A stretch of 64,000 nucleotides of DNA from an uncultured Draconibacterium sp. (GCF_963677565.1 NZ_OY781982.1:248001-312000); one strand, 5' to 3'. Shown: positions 35,260 through 44,891, counted from the stretch's first letter. A program made the numbers and translations. The notes: generated by a model from the letters alone, not told the origin.

Positions 35260-36537
35260 TTATATTCCTAACATCAGTTCTCCGGCATCTTTGCCTCCTG
35301 TGAATAAACGCTCCGGATTCTCGAGCAGTTCCTTCAGTTTTACAAGGAAACCAACCGAGTCTTTGCCATCGATAATACGGTGATCGTAAGATAGCGCCAC
35401 ATACATCATTGGGCGAATTACCACCTGCCCGTTAACAGCCACCGGACGTTCAACAATATTGTGCATTCCTAATATAGCCGATTGCGGCGGATTAATAATC
35501 GGCGTTGACAACAACGATCCGAAAACGCCACCATTGGTAATAGTAAATGTTCCGCCGGTTAATTCTTCAACCGATATTTTTTTGTTGCGTGCCTTTTCGG
35601 CGAGTTCTTTTATTTCCAGTTCAATTGCCGGAATTGTTTTACTTTCAGCATTGCGAACAATGGGCACCATCAAACCTTTTGGTGTTGATACTGCAATTCC
35701 CACATCAACAAACTGTGGCATTACAATCTCTTCGCCATCAATTTGTGCATTCACCATCGGATGGAAATCCATGGCAGTAGCAACAGCTTTGGTAAAAAAC
35801 GACATAAAGCCCACTTTAAATCCGTGTGTATCCACAAATTTCTGCTGATATTTTTTGCGCATGTCCATCACGTAACTCATGTCAATCTCGTTAAAAGTAG
35901 TCAGCATCGCCGTTTCGTTTTTTACGGAAACAAGACGTGCACTTAACTTTCTTCTCAGGCTCGACATACGCTGACGTTCTTCGTCGCGTGTGGCTTCTTT
36001 TTGAGGAATGGCGGCAGCAGCTGTTTGTGGCGCATTTACCACAGTTTCCACTTCTTTTTTTCCTAATCGTTTTAAACCATTTATTACATCGTCAACCGAC
36101 AGGCCATGATCTTTCATCATTTCCTTAGCCACCGATGTAACTTTTACTTTATCGTGCCCCGACGCTAACGGTCGGGATTTCGCTTCGGTCAACTCATCTC
36201 CTGATGTTGGCTCCTTCGTACTGGATGTTTGATCTTCACTATCGGGAGCTGATTCCTGGGTGCTTTTTTCTTCCGGCTTCTGACTTCCGGCTTCGGGCTC
36301 TACACTCGTATCAATGGTACAAACAACTGCTCCAACTTCTACCGCTTCTCCTTCTTCGGCTTTTATTTCAATTTTACCACCTTCGCTGGCAACGATAGTC
36401 AGAGTGGCTTTGTCCGATTCAACTTCGGCTATTTCCTGGTCTTTGGCAACAACGGCTCCGTCTTCAACAAGCCAGCTGCCAATTTCAACTTCGGTTATGG
36501 ATTCTCCCGGACTGGGAACTTTGATTTCAATAATCAT
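35260..36537 (-). CDS. sucB: Dihydrolipoyl succinyltransferase, E2 of 2-oxoglutarate dehydrogenase
   Basis: 425 residues: lipoyl domain (1-77) with lipoyl Lys43 in EVESDKATL, linker (78-130), E3-binding domain (about 131-170, VTSVAKEMMKDHGLSVDDV) and catalytic domain (about 190-425) with the HRIIDGKD active-site motif near the C-terminus. It transfers succinyl from the E1-formed intermediate to CoA in the TCA cycle. It starts 11 bases after sucA. The linker is odd: residues 82-91 are translated microrepeat and residues 120-128 are a translated palindromic element. Confidence 0.96.
   Translation of the reverse strand: MIIEIKVPSPGESITEVEIGSWLVEDGAVVAKDQEIAEVESDKATLTIVASEGGKIEIKAEEGEAVEVGAVVCTIDTSVEPEAGSQKPEEKSTQESAPDSEDQTSSTKEPTSGDELTEAKSRPLASGHDKVKVTSVAKEMMKDHGLSVDDVINGLKRLGKKEVETVVNAPQTAAAAIPQKEATRDEERQRMSSLRRKLSARLVSVKNETAMLTTFNEIDMSYVMDMRKKYQQKFVDTHGFKVGFMSFFTKAVATAMDFHPMVNAQIDGEEIVMPQFVDVGIAVSTPKGLMVPIVRNAESKTIPAIELEIKELAEKARNKKISVEELTGGTFTITNGGVFGSLLSTPIINPPQSAILGMHNIVERPVAVNGQVVIRPMMYVALSYDHRIIDGKDSVGFLVKLKELLENPERLFTGGKDAGELMLGI
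36158..36176. repeat. Palindromic REP-like element inside the sucB linker
   Basis: CCCGAC and GTCGGG arms around GCTAACG. It is read in frame as SRPLASG in the E2 interdomain linker. Confidence 0.7.
36270..36297. repeat. CTTCCGG-type microrepeat inside the sucB linker
   Basis: CTTCCGG-CTTCTGA-CTTCCGG-CTTCGGG, period 7. It encodes EAGSQKPEEK on the minus strand. The complementary word GGAAGTC/GGAAGAC recurs at 61.37 kb. Confidence 0.75.
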
Positions 36538-36548
36538 ATTTTGGTTTT

Positions 36549-39284
36549 TTATGACGCTACAACTTCTTTTTCTTTGAACACTAACTCCAGAATCTGGTCG
36601 AGACCTTTTTTGTGTTTGTCCATCAATCCAACAGCAGGGCTGGCACTTTCAGGACGGGCAACCACTTTAAAGCCAAGGCAGTCTAACTTACGATTGATAA
36701 ATGGCCATGCTCCCATATTTTCGGGTTCATCCTGTGCCCAAATCAACTCGGTGGATTTTGGATATTTACTCAGTATTTCATTGATCCGGTTATTCGGAAT
36801 CGGATAAATTTGTTCCAAACGCACAATTGCCGTATTCGATATTCCATGCTCGGTTTTGTATTTTGCCAGATCGTAATACAAACGACCGGAAACAAATACC
36901 ACTTTTCCCACCAAATCAGGTTCTGCAACCGGATCGTCAATAATTTCATTAAAATGTCCTTCTGCCAACTCTTCAATGGTTGAATGTACCATTGGGTGAC
37001 GCAACAAACTCTTTGGTGTAAACACCACAAGTGGCAAACGCATTTTCATTTTCACTTGGCGGCGCAACAAGTGGAACATATTGGCCGGAGTGGTTGGCAT
37101 TACCACCTGAATGTTGTTATTAGCCGAAAGCTCAAGGAAACGTTCCAGGCGTGCCGACGAGTGTTCCGGCCCCTGCCCTTCAAAACCATGAGGTAACAAT
37201 AAAGTAAGGTTATTCATCAATCCCCACTTTTCGAAAGCTGAAGTGATGTACTGATCTATTATTACCTGCGCCACATTATGGAAATCGCCAAACTGAGCTT
37301 CCCAAATTGTCAGTCCGTTGGGTTCCGATAAGGCGTAACCGTATTCAAATCCCATTACGGCATACTCTGACAGCGGCGAATTATACACTTTAAAACGTGC
37401 CTGATCTTCCGACACATGCTTCAATGGGAAATACTTATTTTCTGTTCCCTCGATAACAAAAGCTGCATGACGGTGAGCAAAAGTTCCACGTTCACTATCC
37501 TGCCCACTCAAACGTACCGGATGACCTTCCGCCACCAGCGTTCCGTAAGCCAGCAGCTCACCCATCGCCCAATCCAAACGGTTATCATGAATCATCATTT
37601 TCCTGTCGGAAATAATCCGATTTACCTTTTTGAAGAATGGAAGATCTTCCGGTAATGTATAAATCTTTTCAGCTACTTTCCGGACCGTTTCTTCTCCAAC
37701 GCGCGTTTCAACTGGTTCGTTAAAGTTGGCTTTCGAGGGTAGTTCGTACTTCTCATAATCCTTCACCAGGAATTTTCGAATCTGTAACTTTTCAATTTTC
37801 TCCGATTCTTTGTATTTGCCTTCCAACAACTGATCAAACTCTCGCACCTTCTCCCGAGACTCTTCATGAGTCATAATTCCCAGTTCATTGAGTTTATCGG
37901 CATAAATATCTCGTGGATTTTTATGTTTTGAAATGGCTTTATAAAGCATTGGCTGGGTAAAACGAGGCTCATCACCTTCGTTGTGTCCGTATTTTCGGTA
38001 ACACAGAATATCGATAAACACATCAGATTGGAACTTCTGACGGAATTCCATTGCGAGTTTTATCGTCCAAATCAGCGCCTCAACATCGTCGCCATTTACA
38101 TGGAAAACGGGAGAACGCGTTACTTTGGCTACGTCGGTACAATAGGTGCTTGATCGTGCCTCAAGATAGGGCGTTGTAAATCCAACCTGATTGTTGATTA
38201 CCAAATGGATTGTTCCCCCGGTTTTGTACCCCGGTAACTGCGCCATTTGTACGGTTTCGTAAACCACACCCTGTGTTGCAATGGCAGCATCGCCATGAAT
38301 TACAATGGCAGCTGCCTTACTGTAATCGCGCTTGTATTCATATTCAATCTGAGAACGAACCATTCCTTCTACAATTGGAGCAACTGTCTCTAAATGCGAT
38401 GGATTTGGAACGAGTTTTAATTTTACTTTTTTGCCGAAGTCGGTTACTACCTCGTTTTCGTAACCAAGGTGGTATTTTACATCGCCCTGTGCAATATCAT
38501 CTTCGTATTCGGTTCCGTAAAACTCTTTAAAAATATTTTGATAGGGCTTTTCCAGAATGTTAGCCAAAATATTCAAACGTCCGCGGTGTGCCATTCCCAT
38601 AATAAATTCTTCCATGCCCAGTTCGGCACCGCGTTCAATAACCGCATCGAGAGCTGGTATAATTGCCTCTGCTCCTTCAAGCGAAAATCGTTTTTGACCA
38701 ACAAATTTTTTATGAATAAAATTCTCGAATCCTACGGCCAGCTTCAAATGATAGAAAAAGTGTTTTCGCTTTTCATCGGTATACTGCTCCGAGTTTTTGG
38801 TACTCTCCATTCGTTCGCGTAACCACTGCACCACTTCCGGTTTGCGCATGTACACATATTCAACTCCTACCGAGCGACAATATGTATCTTCAAGATGCGC
38901 AACAATATCTTTTAGTTTTGCAGCGCCAATACCAATTTCGTTACCTGCCTGAAATGTTTTCTCCAGATCAGCTTTTTCTAATCCAAAGTTTTCAATGTCC
39001 AGTGTCGGCGTGTAAGTACGACGAGCCCGAACCGGATTGGTTTTAGTAAACAGGTGTCCACGCTGCCGATAGCCATGTATTAAATTTAAAATGGCAAATT
39101 CTTTATCGATATTATCGAGTTTTATTCCCGATGGTTTCTCAGGGTATTGTTTTCGGGCCAGTTCAAAACCCGAAAAAAACTGTTGCCAGCTCTTATCAAC
39201 AGATTCCGGATCTTCAAGATAAGACTGGTATAGGTTCTCAATCGCCTCGAGTTCCTGGTTTCCCACAGACGAAAATTTATCCAT
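36549..39284 (-). CDS. sucA: 2-oxoglutarate dehydrogenase E1 component
   Basis: 911 residues. The N-terminal segment (FSSVGNQELEAIENLYQSYLEDPESVD) is that of E1o. The thiamine-diphosphate region shows HRGRLNIL, HGDAAIATQGVVYETVQM and NNQVGFTT; YGHNEGDEPRFTQP and the C-terminal transketolase-like half (FEGQGPEHSSARLERFL) complete the enzyme. It decarboxylates 2-oxoglutarate and passes the succinyl group to SucB. It is the first gene of the sucAB pair; the E3 subunit is not in the window. Confidence 0.97.
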   Translation of the reverse strand: MDKFSSVGNQELEAIENLYQSYLEDPESVDKSWQQFFSGFELARKQYPEKPSGIKLDNIDKEFAILNLIHGYRQRGHLFTKTNPVRARRTYTPTLDIENFGLEKADLEKTFQAGNEIGIGAAKLKDIVAHLEDTYCRSVGVEYVYMRKPEVVQWLRERMESTKNSEQYTDEKRKHFFYHLKLAVGFENFIHKKFVGQKRFSLEGAEAIIPALDAVIERGAELGMEEFIMGMAHRGRLNILANILEKPYQNIFKEFYGTEYEDDIAQGDVKYHLGYENEVVTDFGKKVKLKLVPNPSHLETVAPIVEGMVRSQIEYEYKRDYSKAAAIVIHGDAAIATQGVVYETVQMAQLPGYKTGGTIHLVINNQVGFTTPYLEARSSTYCTDVAKVTRSPVFHVNGDDVEALIWTIKLAMEFRQKFQSDVFIDILCYRKYGHNEGDEPRFTQPMLYKAISKHKNPRDIYADKLNELGIMTHEESREKVREFDQLLEGKYKESEKIEKLQIRKFLVKDYEKYELPSKANFNEPVETRVGEETVRKVAEKIYTLPEDLPFFKKVNRIISDRKMMIHDNRLDWAMGELLAYGTLVAEGHPVRLSGQDSERGTFAHRHAAFVIEGTENKYFPLKHVSEDQARFKVYNSPLSEYAVMGFEYGYALSEPNGLTIWEAQFGDFHNVAQVIIDQYITSAFEKWGLMNNLTLLLPHGFEGQGPEHSSARLERFLELSANNNIQVVMPTTPANMFHLLRRQVKMKMRLPLVVFTPKSLLRHPMVHSTIEELAEGHFNEIIDDPVAEPDLVGKVVFVSGRLYYDLAKYKTEHGISNTAIVRLEQIYPIPNNRINEILSKYPKSTELIWAQDEPENMGAWPFINRKLDCLGFKVVARPESASPAVGLMDKHKKGLDQILELVFKEKEVVAS

Positions 39285-39419
39285 AGTTGATTTTTAATTA
39301 ACTTTTATATGATATTGAAGAAACAATGCAGTTTTTTTATTGTTTACCTGCAATCATAGTTTTTTCCTATCAAAATTAAGCTTTCCTGATGATTTTTAAG
39401 CACGCACAGCCATTTTGGT

Positions 39420-39449
39420 TTTGAGAAATATTTTGATTGGCTATTTTTG
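39420..39449 (+). promoter_or_regulatory. Putative promoter of the DUF4293 gene
   Basis: TTTG at 39420-39423, an 18-base spacer and TATTTTTG at 39442-39449 (TAnnTTTG). The box ends 17 bases before the start codon. Confidence 0.55.
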
Positions 39450-39465
39450 CTGAAAATTTAAGACA

Positions 39466-39909
39466 ATGATTCAAAGAATTCAGACCTTGTTTATACTGGC
39501 GGCCGGCATGTTGATCGGTTCGTTATACGTACAAAAATTTGCAGATATCATCGTTAACGATCAATTGCACATTTTTAATGCTTTTGGAATTTTTAAAGAC
39601 GAAGAGCTACTTTTTAGCGGTTTGCCGTTAATGATTCTGATTGGCATTATCGCCGTACTTCATTTGGCAACCTTGTTTTTATATAAAAAACGAATACTTC
39701 AAATCCGGATTCTGGGATTTTCGATGATTCTGATGTTGGGACTTTTCGGACTGTTCTTTTTTTTTACTTACGCCAGTTTTGAGGAAGTGAAAGTGGCCTT
39801 TAAAGTTGCCGTTGCCCTACCAATTGTATGTATTATTCTGGATTGGCTGGCTATTCGTGCCATTGGCAAAGACGAAGCTTTAGTAAGAAGTCTGGATCGG
39901 ATAAGATAA
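39466..39909 (+). CDS. DUF4293 membrane protein
   Basis: 147 residues, four predicted membrane helices starting MIQRIQTLFILAAGMLIGSLY, the recognisable N-terminus of the Bacteroidota DUF4293 family, and ending with a basic RSLDRIR tail. Function unknown. It is followed by a long imperfect inverted repeat before the next gene on the same strand. Confidence 0.82.
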   Translation: MIQRIQTLFILAAGMLIGSLYVQKFADIIVNDQLHIFNAFGIFKDEELLFSGLPLMILIGIIAVLHLATLFLYKKRILQIRILGFSMILMLGLFGLFFFFTYASFEEVKVAFKVAVALPIVCIILDWLAIRAIGKDEALVRSLDRIR

Positions 39910-39912
39910 AAA

Positions 39913-40015
39913 CGAATGATGAATATCGATTAACGATTTTAGATTTACGATGTAAAGGAACTACGAAATACACCGGCAAGTACTTCTAAAATCTTCATTC
40001 GTTAATCATCATTCG
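39913..40015. repeat. Long imperfect inverted repeat made of microrepeat words
   Basis: Three colinear arm pairs: CGAATGATGA (39913) with TCATCATTCG (40006), ATTAACGA (39929) with TCGTTAAT (39999), and GATTTTAGA (39935) with TCTAAAATC (39985). The transcript would fold into a stem of about 100 bases. Confidence 0.8.
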
Positions 40016-40041
40016 AAATTCAATTCCTAAAAGTTTGAAAT

Positions 40042-40761
40042 ATGCAAGCAATGATTTTCGCCGCCGGTCTAGGCACCCGTTTAAAAGACGAAACGGCCGA
40101 TAAACCAAAAGCTTTGGTTGAAGTTGGCGGGAAACCGTTGTTGCAGCGCGCCATTGAAAAACTCAGTGCCGAAGGTGTAACGCGAATCGTTGTAAACGTT
40201 CATCACTTTGCTCCTCAGGTAGTTGATTTTATAAAAAGTAAGAACTGGGATGTTCCGGTACTTATCTCCGACGAAAGCGATAAACTGCTTGAAACAGGCG
40301 GCGGATTAAAATTTGCAGCACATCTATTCTCGCCCGACGAGCCAATACTTATATACAATGTCGACATTCTAAGTGACATTAATTTGCAAGATGTGTTTGT
40401 GCAACACACCAAATCAAATGCGATTGCAACATTAGTTGTTCGGCAGCGCGAAACGCAGCGTTATTTTAAGTTTGATTCAGAGCATAACCTGGTTGGCTGG
40501 ATCAATAAAAAAACAGGCGAATCAAAAATATCACGACCTGAGAATTTCCAGGAAGCTACAGAAATGGCTTTTAGCGGCATTCATATTGTTGAGCCGGAAA
40601 TCTTTGATTTTATGCCGGACGAAGATCGTTTTTCTATTGTTCAGGTTTACCTCGAACTGGCAAAAACAAAAAATATAAAAGGCTACTTCGATAACTCGGA
40701 ATTGTGGATGGATGTTGGGAAACCTGCTCAATTGGAGGAAGCACGCAGCATTTTTAAATAA
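40042..40761 (+). CDS. Nucleotidyltransferase, MurU/sugar-1-phosphate type
   Basis: 239 residues. The signature MQAMIFAAGLGTRL with KPKALVEVGGKPLL is the nucleotide-binding motif of sugar-1-phosphate nucleotidyltransferases. YNVDILSDI supplies the metal-binding Asp, and DVGKPAQL lies near the end. The compact length matches MurU-like N-acetylmuramate-1-phosphate uridylyltransferases used in cell-wall recycling, but GlmU/RmlA-like roles cannot be excluded. No AmgK-type kinase lies next to it in this window. Confidence 0.8.
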   Translation: MQAMIFAAGLGTRLKDETADKPKALVEVGGKPLLQRAIEKLSAEGVTRIVVNVHHFAPQVVDFIKSKNWDVPVLISDESDKLLETGGGLKFAAHLFSPDEPILIYNVDILSDINLQDVFVQHTKSNAIATLVVRQRETQRYFKFDSEHNLVGWINKKTGESKISRPENFQEATEMAFSGIHIVEPEIFDFMPDEDRFSIVQVYLELAKTKNIKGYFDNSELWMDVGKPAQLEEARSIFK

Positions 40762-40786
40762 TTCTTCTCATTTTTGAAACGCACTA

Positions 40787-40803
40787 AGCGGTTCCAAACC
40801 GCT
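40787..40803. repeat. Short REP-like hairpin between convergent genes
   Basis: AGCGGTT-CCA-AACCGCT with partly pairing flanks CAC and GGTG. There is no T-run, so it is not a clear terminator. Confidence 0.6.
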
Positions 40804-40840
40804 AGGTGTATAAAGCAGTGCAATGGCTGCAGGAACAAAA

Positions 40841-41719
40841 CTATTTCAACAATTTATAATTCCGATATTCAAACAAACGCACTCCAAACAACTTCTCGAT
40901 ACGATATAATAAGCGGTACTTAAATTTCATTTGAATTTTATCGGTATCTACTTCAACTTCCCAGTTCAAGCGTTTGATTCTGTTTTGCATTACTTCAGGA
41001 TGAGTCCCTTCAAAACGGGTAAGTGCATCGTATTCTGCACCATAATTAAACTCCTGTTCCGATGCTTTTTTTTGCGCTTCTTCCTCAGAAATTCCGTGGT
41101 AAAAAGCTTTAACCGAGTCAACCTTTTCCTGCATAAATTTCGGGTGGCGCACCCACCCGTAATGGTAAATTTCGGCATCAACAGGAGCAACTTTTAACTT
41201 CTCCCCGCTTTTACGAAATCCCTGCGCATCTTTATACGAACGGATTGATTTATCATTCCTGATCACACGAATCTCGTTGCGATACCAGTGCCGGCAGTCG
41301 CCAACATAGTCGTAAGTTCCGTAAAAATGGCGGTAGCGAAAAAGGAGGCCTTCAACTTCTATTCGCTCGAGGTTGGTTTCCATCGCCGTTTCAATCACCG
41401 GTAAATGTTTTTCATGCACCACCTCATCGCCCTGAATATAAAAACACCAATCGTATTCTTCAGGAATAGCATCAAGAGCTTTATTGGTTTCGTCGGCATA
41501 AACAAAGCCGCCTTCACGTAGGTTTTCATCCCAAACCGTATCAACAACACTGATCTTTTCCGGATCGATATTTTCAATAATTTTTCGGGTGTTGTCTTCC
41601 GATTTTCCAACGGCAACCACAAAATGATCGCAAATGGGCAAAACAGATGTTATTGCTTCAATAATCGGGAAATCAAATTTTTCGGCATTTCGGATAAAAG
41701 TAAAACCACAAACTTTCAT
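40841..41719 (-). CDS. Glycosyltransferase family 2-like protein
   Basis: 292 residues, beginning CGFTFIRNAEKFDFPIIEAI, with the nucleotide-sugar region VVAVGKSEDNT and the acidic WCFYIQGDEVVHE metal motif of GT-A folds. The C-terminal half (HYGWVRHPKFMQEK) is typical of a Bacteroidota clade of single-domain GT2-like proteins. Sugar and acceptor are unknown; it probably acts at the cytoplasmic face of the membrane. It follows the HAD gene by 48 bases on the same strand. Confidence 0.82.
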   Translation of the reverse strand: MKVCGFTFIRNAEKFDFPIIEAITSVLPICDHFVVAVGKSEDNTRKIIENIDPEKISVVDTVWDENLREGGFVYADETNKALDAIPEEYDWCFYIQGDEVVHEKHLPVIETAMETNLERIEVEGLLFRYRHFYGTYDYVGDCRHWYRNEIRVIRNDKSIRSYKDAQGFRKSGEKLKVAPVDAEIYHYGWVRHPKFMQEKVDSVKAFYHGISEEEAQKKASEQEFNYGAEYDALTRFEGTHPEVMQNRIKRLNWEVEVDTDKIQMKFKYRLLYRIEKLFGVRLFEYRNYKLLK

Positions 41720-41767
41720 AAAGAATAATTGAATAGAATTCAGCTTTGATTAGGCGAAATTAATTAT

Positions 41768-42601
41768 TTAAGCCAATAACGACTTCACAGAAAACGCAAA
41801 GGCATCATTTTCGTTGCTCGGTACCACCGGATATTTGTGCTTTATTTCGTGTGGCGAGTTATCGGTTAAAAACGAGTGCATCGTAAATTCCAGCAGATCA
41901 AAATCGTTGTAGTCATTACCCAATCCCATCGTTTCTTCTTTGGCAATTCCCAGGCGCCGGCAAATTTCGTTCACTCCGTTCCCTTTCGATACGGAATGAT
42001 GAAACACCTCGATCCAGATAAATCCGGGGGTGATTGGCGATGATGCCCGAATTACCCTGATTTCTGGACACAACGCTTCTATTTCGGTCTTTAAATGAAG
42101 AAACCGTTCCTCGTCTTGTTTAATAATTATCAGAAACTGACACAACTCACCATTCGGCAAACTAGCGGCATTTAAGGGTTCAGCATAAGATACATTAAAT
42201 TTAAAATAACGCTCAAACTCCTCACAGTCTTCTTTCCCCCTGTAATAGTAGTGCTTATGATTTTCCGGAACCGGATAAAACGCATGAAAGTTTACATCGC
42301 ATTTGATAAAATGATTCAGCAATTTCTTGGCTGAAGTTGCCTTTAAATTCTGATTGGCAACAAGCTGTTTTGTCTGCCAGTTGTAAACGCCTGCTCCCGA
42401 TGAAAAAACCACATAATCGAAAGGCAGGTCGGGCTGCAGAACAGCTTTTACTTTCTGCAAATTACGGCCCGTTGCCGCAACGCGTACAATCTGTTTTTCA
42501 CCCAATTTGTGCAGCGCTTCAATATTTGCTTCGCTGATCGTCCGGTCGTTTTTCAGAAACGTGCCATCCAAATCTGTTGCCACTAGTTTAATGTTCTTCA
42601 T
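41768..42601 (-). CDS. Cof-type HAD-IIB phosphatase
   Basis: 277 residues. Motif I is VATDLDGTFL, motif II is in RVAATGRNLQK, the C2B cap spans about 80-190, and motif IV is GLGNDYNDFDLLEF. Cof-like enzymes dephosphorylate sugar phosphates, nucleotides or cofactors. It appears to be the first gene of a two-gene unit with the glycosyltransferase. Confidence 0.88.
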   Translation of the reverse strand: MKNIKLVATDLDGTFLKNDRTISEANIEALHKLGEKQIVRVAATGRNLQKVKAVLQPDLPFDYVVFSSGAGVYNWQTKQLVANQNLKATSAKKLLNHFIKCDVNFHAFYPVPENHKHYYYRGKEDCEEFERYFKFNVSYAEPLNAASLPNGELCQFLIIIKQDEERFLHLKTEIEALCPEIRVIRASSPITPGFIWIEVFHHSVSKGNGVNEICRRLGIAKEETMGLGNDYNDFDLLEFTMHSFLTDNSPHEIKHKYPVVPSNENDAFAFSVKSLLA

Positions 42602-42756
42602 TTGCCTGCTTTTTCACCGCTAAAATTAGCCAAAATACGTTTATCTGAATATTCAGGGGTTTAAATTTCTGTTAACCCTGTTTATCCGTCAATGCGCCAA
42701 GTTCATCGAATTTATTTAATGTTTGGAACTAGTATGGCTACATTTGAGTATTGTTT

Positions 42757-42764
42757 TATATTTG
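42757..42764 (+). promoter_or_regulatory. Putative -7 box for dapB
   Basis: TATATTTG matches TAnnTTTG and ends 33 bases before the ATG at 42798, which supports that start over the longer frame. No TTTG -33 at standard spacing. Confidence 0.5.
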
Positions 42765-42797
42765 TGGCTTATTCTAAAACAGATAATCAACAAAATA

Positions 42798-43514
42798 ATG
42801 AGAATTGCACTAATTGGCTACGGACGAATGGGAAAGGAAATTGAAAAGATTGCACTGTCGCGTGGTCATGAAATTGGCTTAACCATCGACCTTGACAACC
42901 AAAGCGACCTTACCACTGAGAACCTCCAAAAGTGTGATGTTGCCATCGAATTTACGATTCCTGCATCGGCAGTAAATAATTATAAATTGTGTTTTGATGC
43001 CGGCATTCCTGTTGTTAGCGGAACAACCGGCTGGCTCGATAAAAAAGACGAAGTTTACAACGCGTGTAATGAGCAAAACGGAACTTTCTTTTACGGAAGT
43101 AACTTTTCGGTGGGTGTAAACCTGTTTTTCGAGTTGAATAAAAAACTGGCTGAATTGATGGCGCCGCGTTCAGAATACGGTGTTGAAATGACAGAAGTTC
43201 ACCATACAAAAAAACTGGACGCACCGAGCGGAACTGCAATCAGTTTAGCAGAGGACATTATTGAAAGCCTGCCGGCAAAAGATAGCTGGGTGAACGATAA
43301 ATCGCCTGCCGACAACGAAATGAATATTAAATCGGAGCGGGTTGGCCAGGTGCCGGGAATTCACACCGTTAAATACGAATCGGAAATCGACTTTATTGAA
43401 ATTACACACAGTGCAAAAAGTCGCACCGGTTTTGCATTCGGAGCTGTTTTAGCTGCTGAATATTGCCTTGAGAACAAAGGCATCTTGACAATGAAAGACT
43501 TACTAAAATTATAA
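42798..43514 (+). CDS. dapB: 4-hydroxy-tetrahydrodipicolinate reductase
   Basis: 238 residues from ATG 42798. The N-terminal Rossmann motif is ALIGYGRMGKEIE. FTIPASAVNNY, SGTTGW and the catalytic EVHHTKKLDAPSGTA (His-His and Lys) are standard DapB. It reduces the dihydrodipicolinate precursor in lysine and diaminopimelate synthesis. It is 11 bases upstream of lepB, so the two are co-transcribed. The protein is slightly short, as usual in this phylum. Confidence 0.95.
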   Translation: MRIALIGYGRMGKEIEKIALSRGHEIGLTIDLDNQSDLTTENLQKCDVAIEFTIPASAVNNYKLCFDAGIPVVSGTTGWLDKKDEVYNACNEQNGTFFYGSNFSVGVNLFFELNKKLAELMAPRSEYGVEMTEVHHTKKLDAPSGTAISLAEDIIESLPAKDSWVNDKSPADNEMNIKSERVGQVPGIHTVKYESEIDFIEITHSAKSRTGFAFGAVLAAEYCLENKGILTMKDLLKL

Positions 43515-43525
43515 AATAAGAATTA

Positions 43526-44866
43526 ATGATACGTTCGATCCTGACAAATAAGTGGTTTAAATTCATCACTGTAGGAATACTTTACTCGCTTTGGGTAATA
43601 TGGCTGGGAAGCTACTTGTGGTTCCTTGGTCTGGCCATAATTTTCGACATTTACATTACCGAAAAAGTACATTGGGCATTCTGGAAAAAGAAAAACCCAC
43701 CCAACGGCAAACAAACCAAAGTTGTTGAATGGGTCGACGCTATTATTTTCGCAGTAATTGCCGCAACTTTTATCCGTATGTTTTTTATTGAGGCATACAC
43801 AATTCCAACTTCATCAATGGAAAAATCGATGTTGGTTGGGGATTATCTTTTTGTGAGCAAAACTGCTTACGGACCAAAAACGCCGAACACCCCGCTTTCG
43901 TTTCCTTTTGTGCACAATACCATGCCGGTTATCGGTGGAAAATCATACTCTGAAGCAATTCAACGCCCTTACAAACGACTGGCAGGTTTTACGACCATAA
44001 AAAATAACGATGTTGTTGTTTTCCATTTTCCGGAAGGCGACACAGTTGCTTTGGGAATACCTACTCAAAGTTATTACGACATGGTTAGAACCTACGGCAG
44101 AAGCAGAGTTTGGAGCGATAAAAGAAATTTCGGAGATATTATTTCGCGCCCAGTTGACAAACGCGAAAACTACATTAAACGCTGTGTTGGAATCCCCGGC
44201 GATAAAATAGAAATTATAAAAAGCCAGCTTTATGTAAACGGTGAGCCACAGGAGAAATTTGAAGGCATGCAATACGATTATTTGGTGAAGACAAACGGTA
44301 CTGCCATTAATCCAAAAGCGCTCGACAGGTTGCACATTTCCGAAGCCGACCGAAATACCTATTCAAGCCAGCAATATTTATTGCCACTTACACAATATGC
44401 AGCCGACCAAATTAAAGAATTTGCCAATGTTGAATCGGTTGTTAAAATGTTGGAAGAGCCCGGAGAAAGAGGACATGGTATTTTTCCGAACGACAGCCGT
44501 TACCCCTGGAATGTTGACAATTTTGGACCGCTTACAATTCCGTCAAAAGGCGAAACTGTTGATTTAACGATCGATAATCTGCCACTCTACGAACGTATAA
44601 TCGACATTTATGAAGAGAATGACCTTGAAGTAAACGGAAATCAGATAAAAATTAATGGCGAGGTAGCCACATCATACACCTTCAAAATGGATTATTACTG
44701 GATGATGGGCGATAACCGTCACAATTCGGCCGACTCACGCTATTGGGGATTTGTTCCTGAAGACCATGTAGTTGGAAAAGCAAAATTTATCTGGCTTTCG
44801 TTGGATAAAGACAGAAGTTTCCCGGCAAACATTCGATTCAACCGCCTGTTTACCAAAGTGCATTAA
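43526..44866 (+). CDS. lepB: Signal peptidase I
   Basis: 446 residues. Two or three N-terminal membrane segments are followed by box B with the nucleophile (YTIPTSSMEKSML, Ser97), box D with the general-base lysine (YIKRCVGIPGD, Lys218), and box E, MMGDNRHNSADSRYWGFVP. The roughly 180-residue stretch between boxes D and E is longer than in E. coli; long forms are common in Bacteroidota. It cuts signal peptides from exported proteins at the inner membrane. The downstream terminator ends the dapB-lepB unit. Confidence 0.95.
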   Translation: MIRSILTNKWFKFITVGILYSLWVIWLGSYLWFLGLAIIFDIYITEKVHWAFWKKKNPPNGKQTKVVEWVDAIIFAVIAATFIRMFFIEAYTIPTSSMEKSMLVGDYLFVSKTAYGPKTPNTPLSFPFVHNTMPVIGGKSYSEAIQRPYKRLAGFTTIKNNDVVVFHFPEGDTVALGIPTQSYYDMVRTYGRSRVWSDKRNFGDIISRPVDKRENYIKRCVGIPGDKIEIIKSQLYVNGEPQEKFEGMQYDYLVKTNGTAINPKALDRLHISEADRNTYSSQQYLLPLTQYAADQIKEFANVESVVKMLEEPGERGHGIFPNDSRYPWNVDNFGPLTIPSKGETVDLTIDNLPLYERIIDIYEENDLEVNGNQIKINGEVATSYTFKMDYYWMMGDNRHNSADSRYWGFVPEDHVVGKAKFIWLSLDKDRSFPANIRFNRLFTKVH

Positions 44867-44891
44867 CAATTATTACAGATAATATTCGTTT

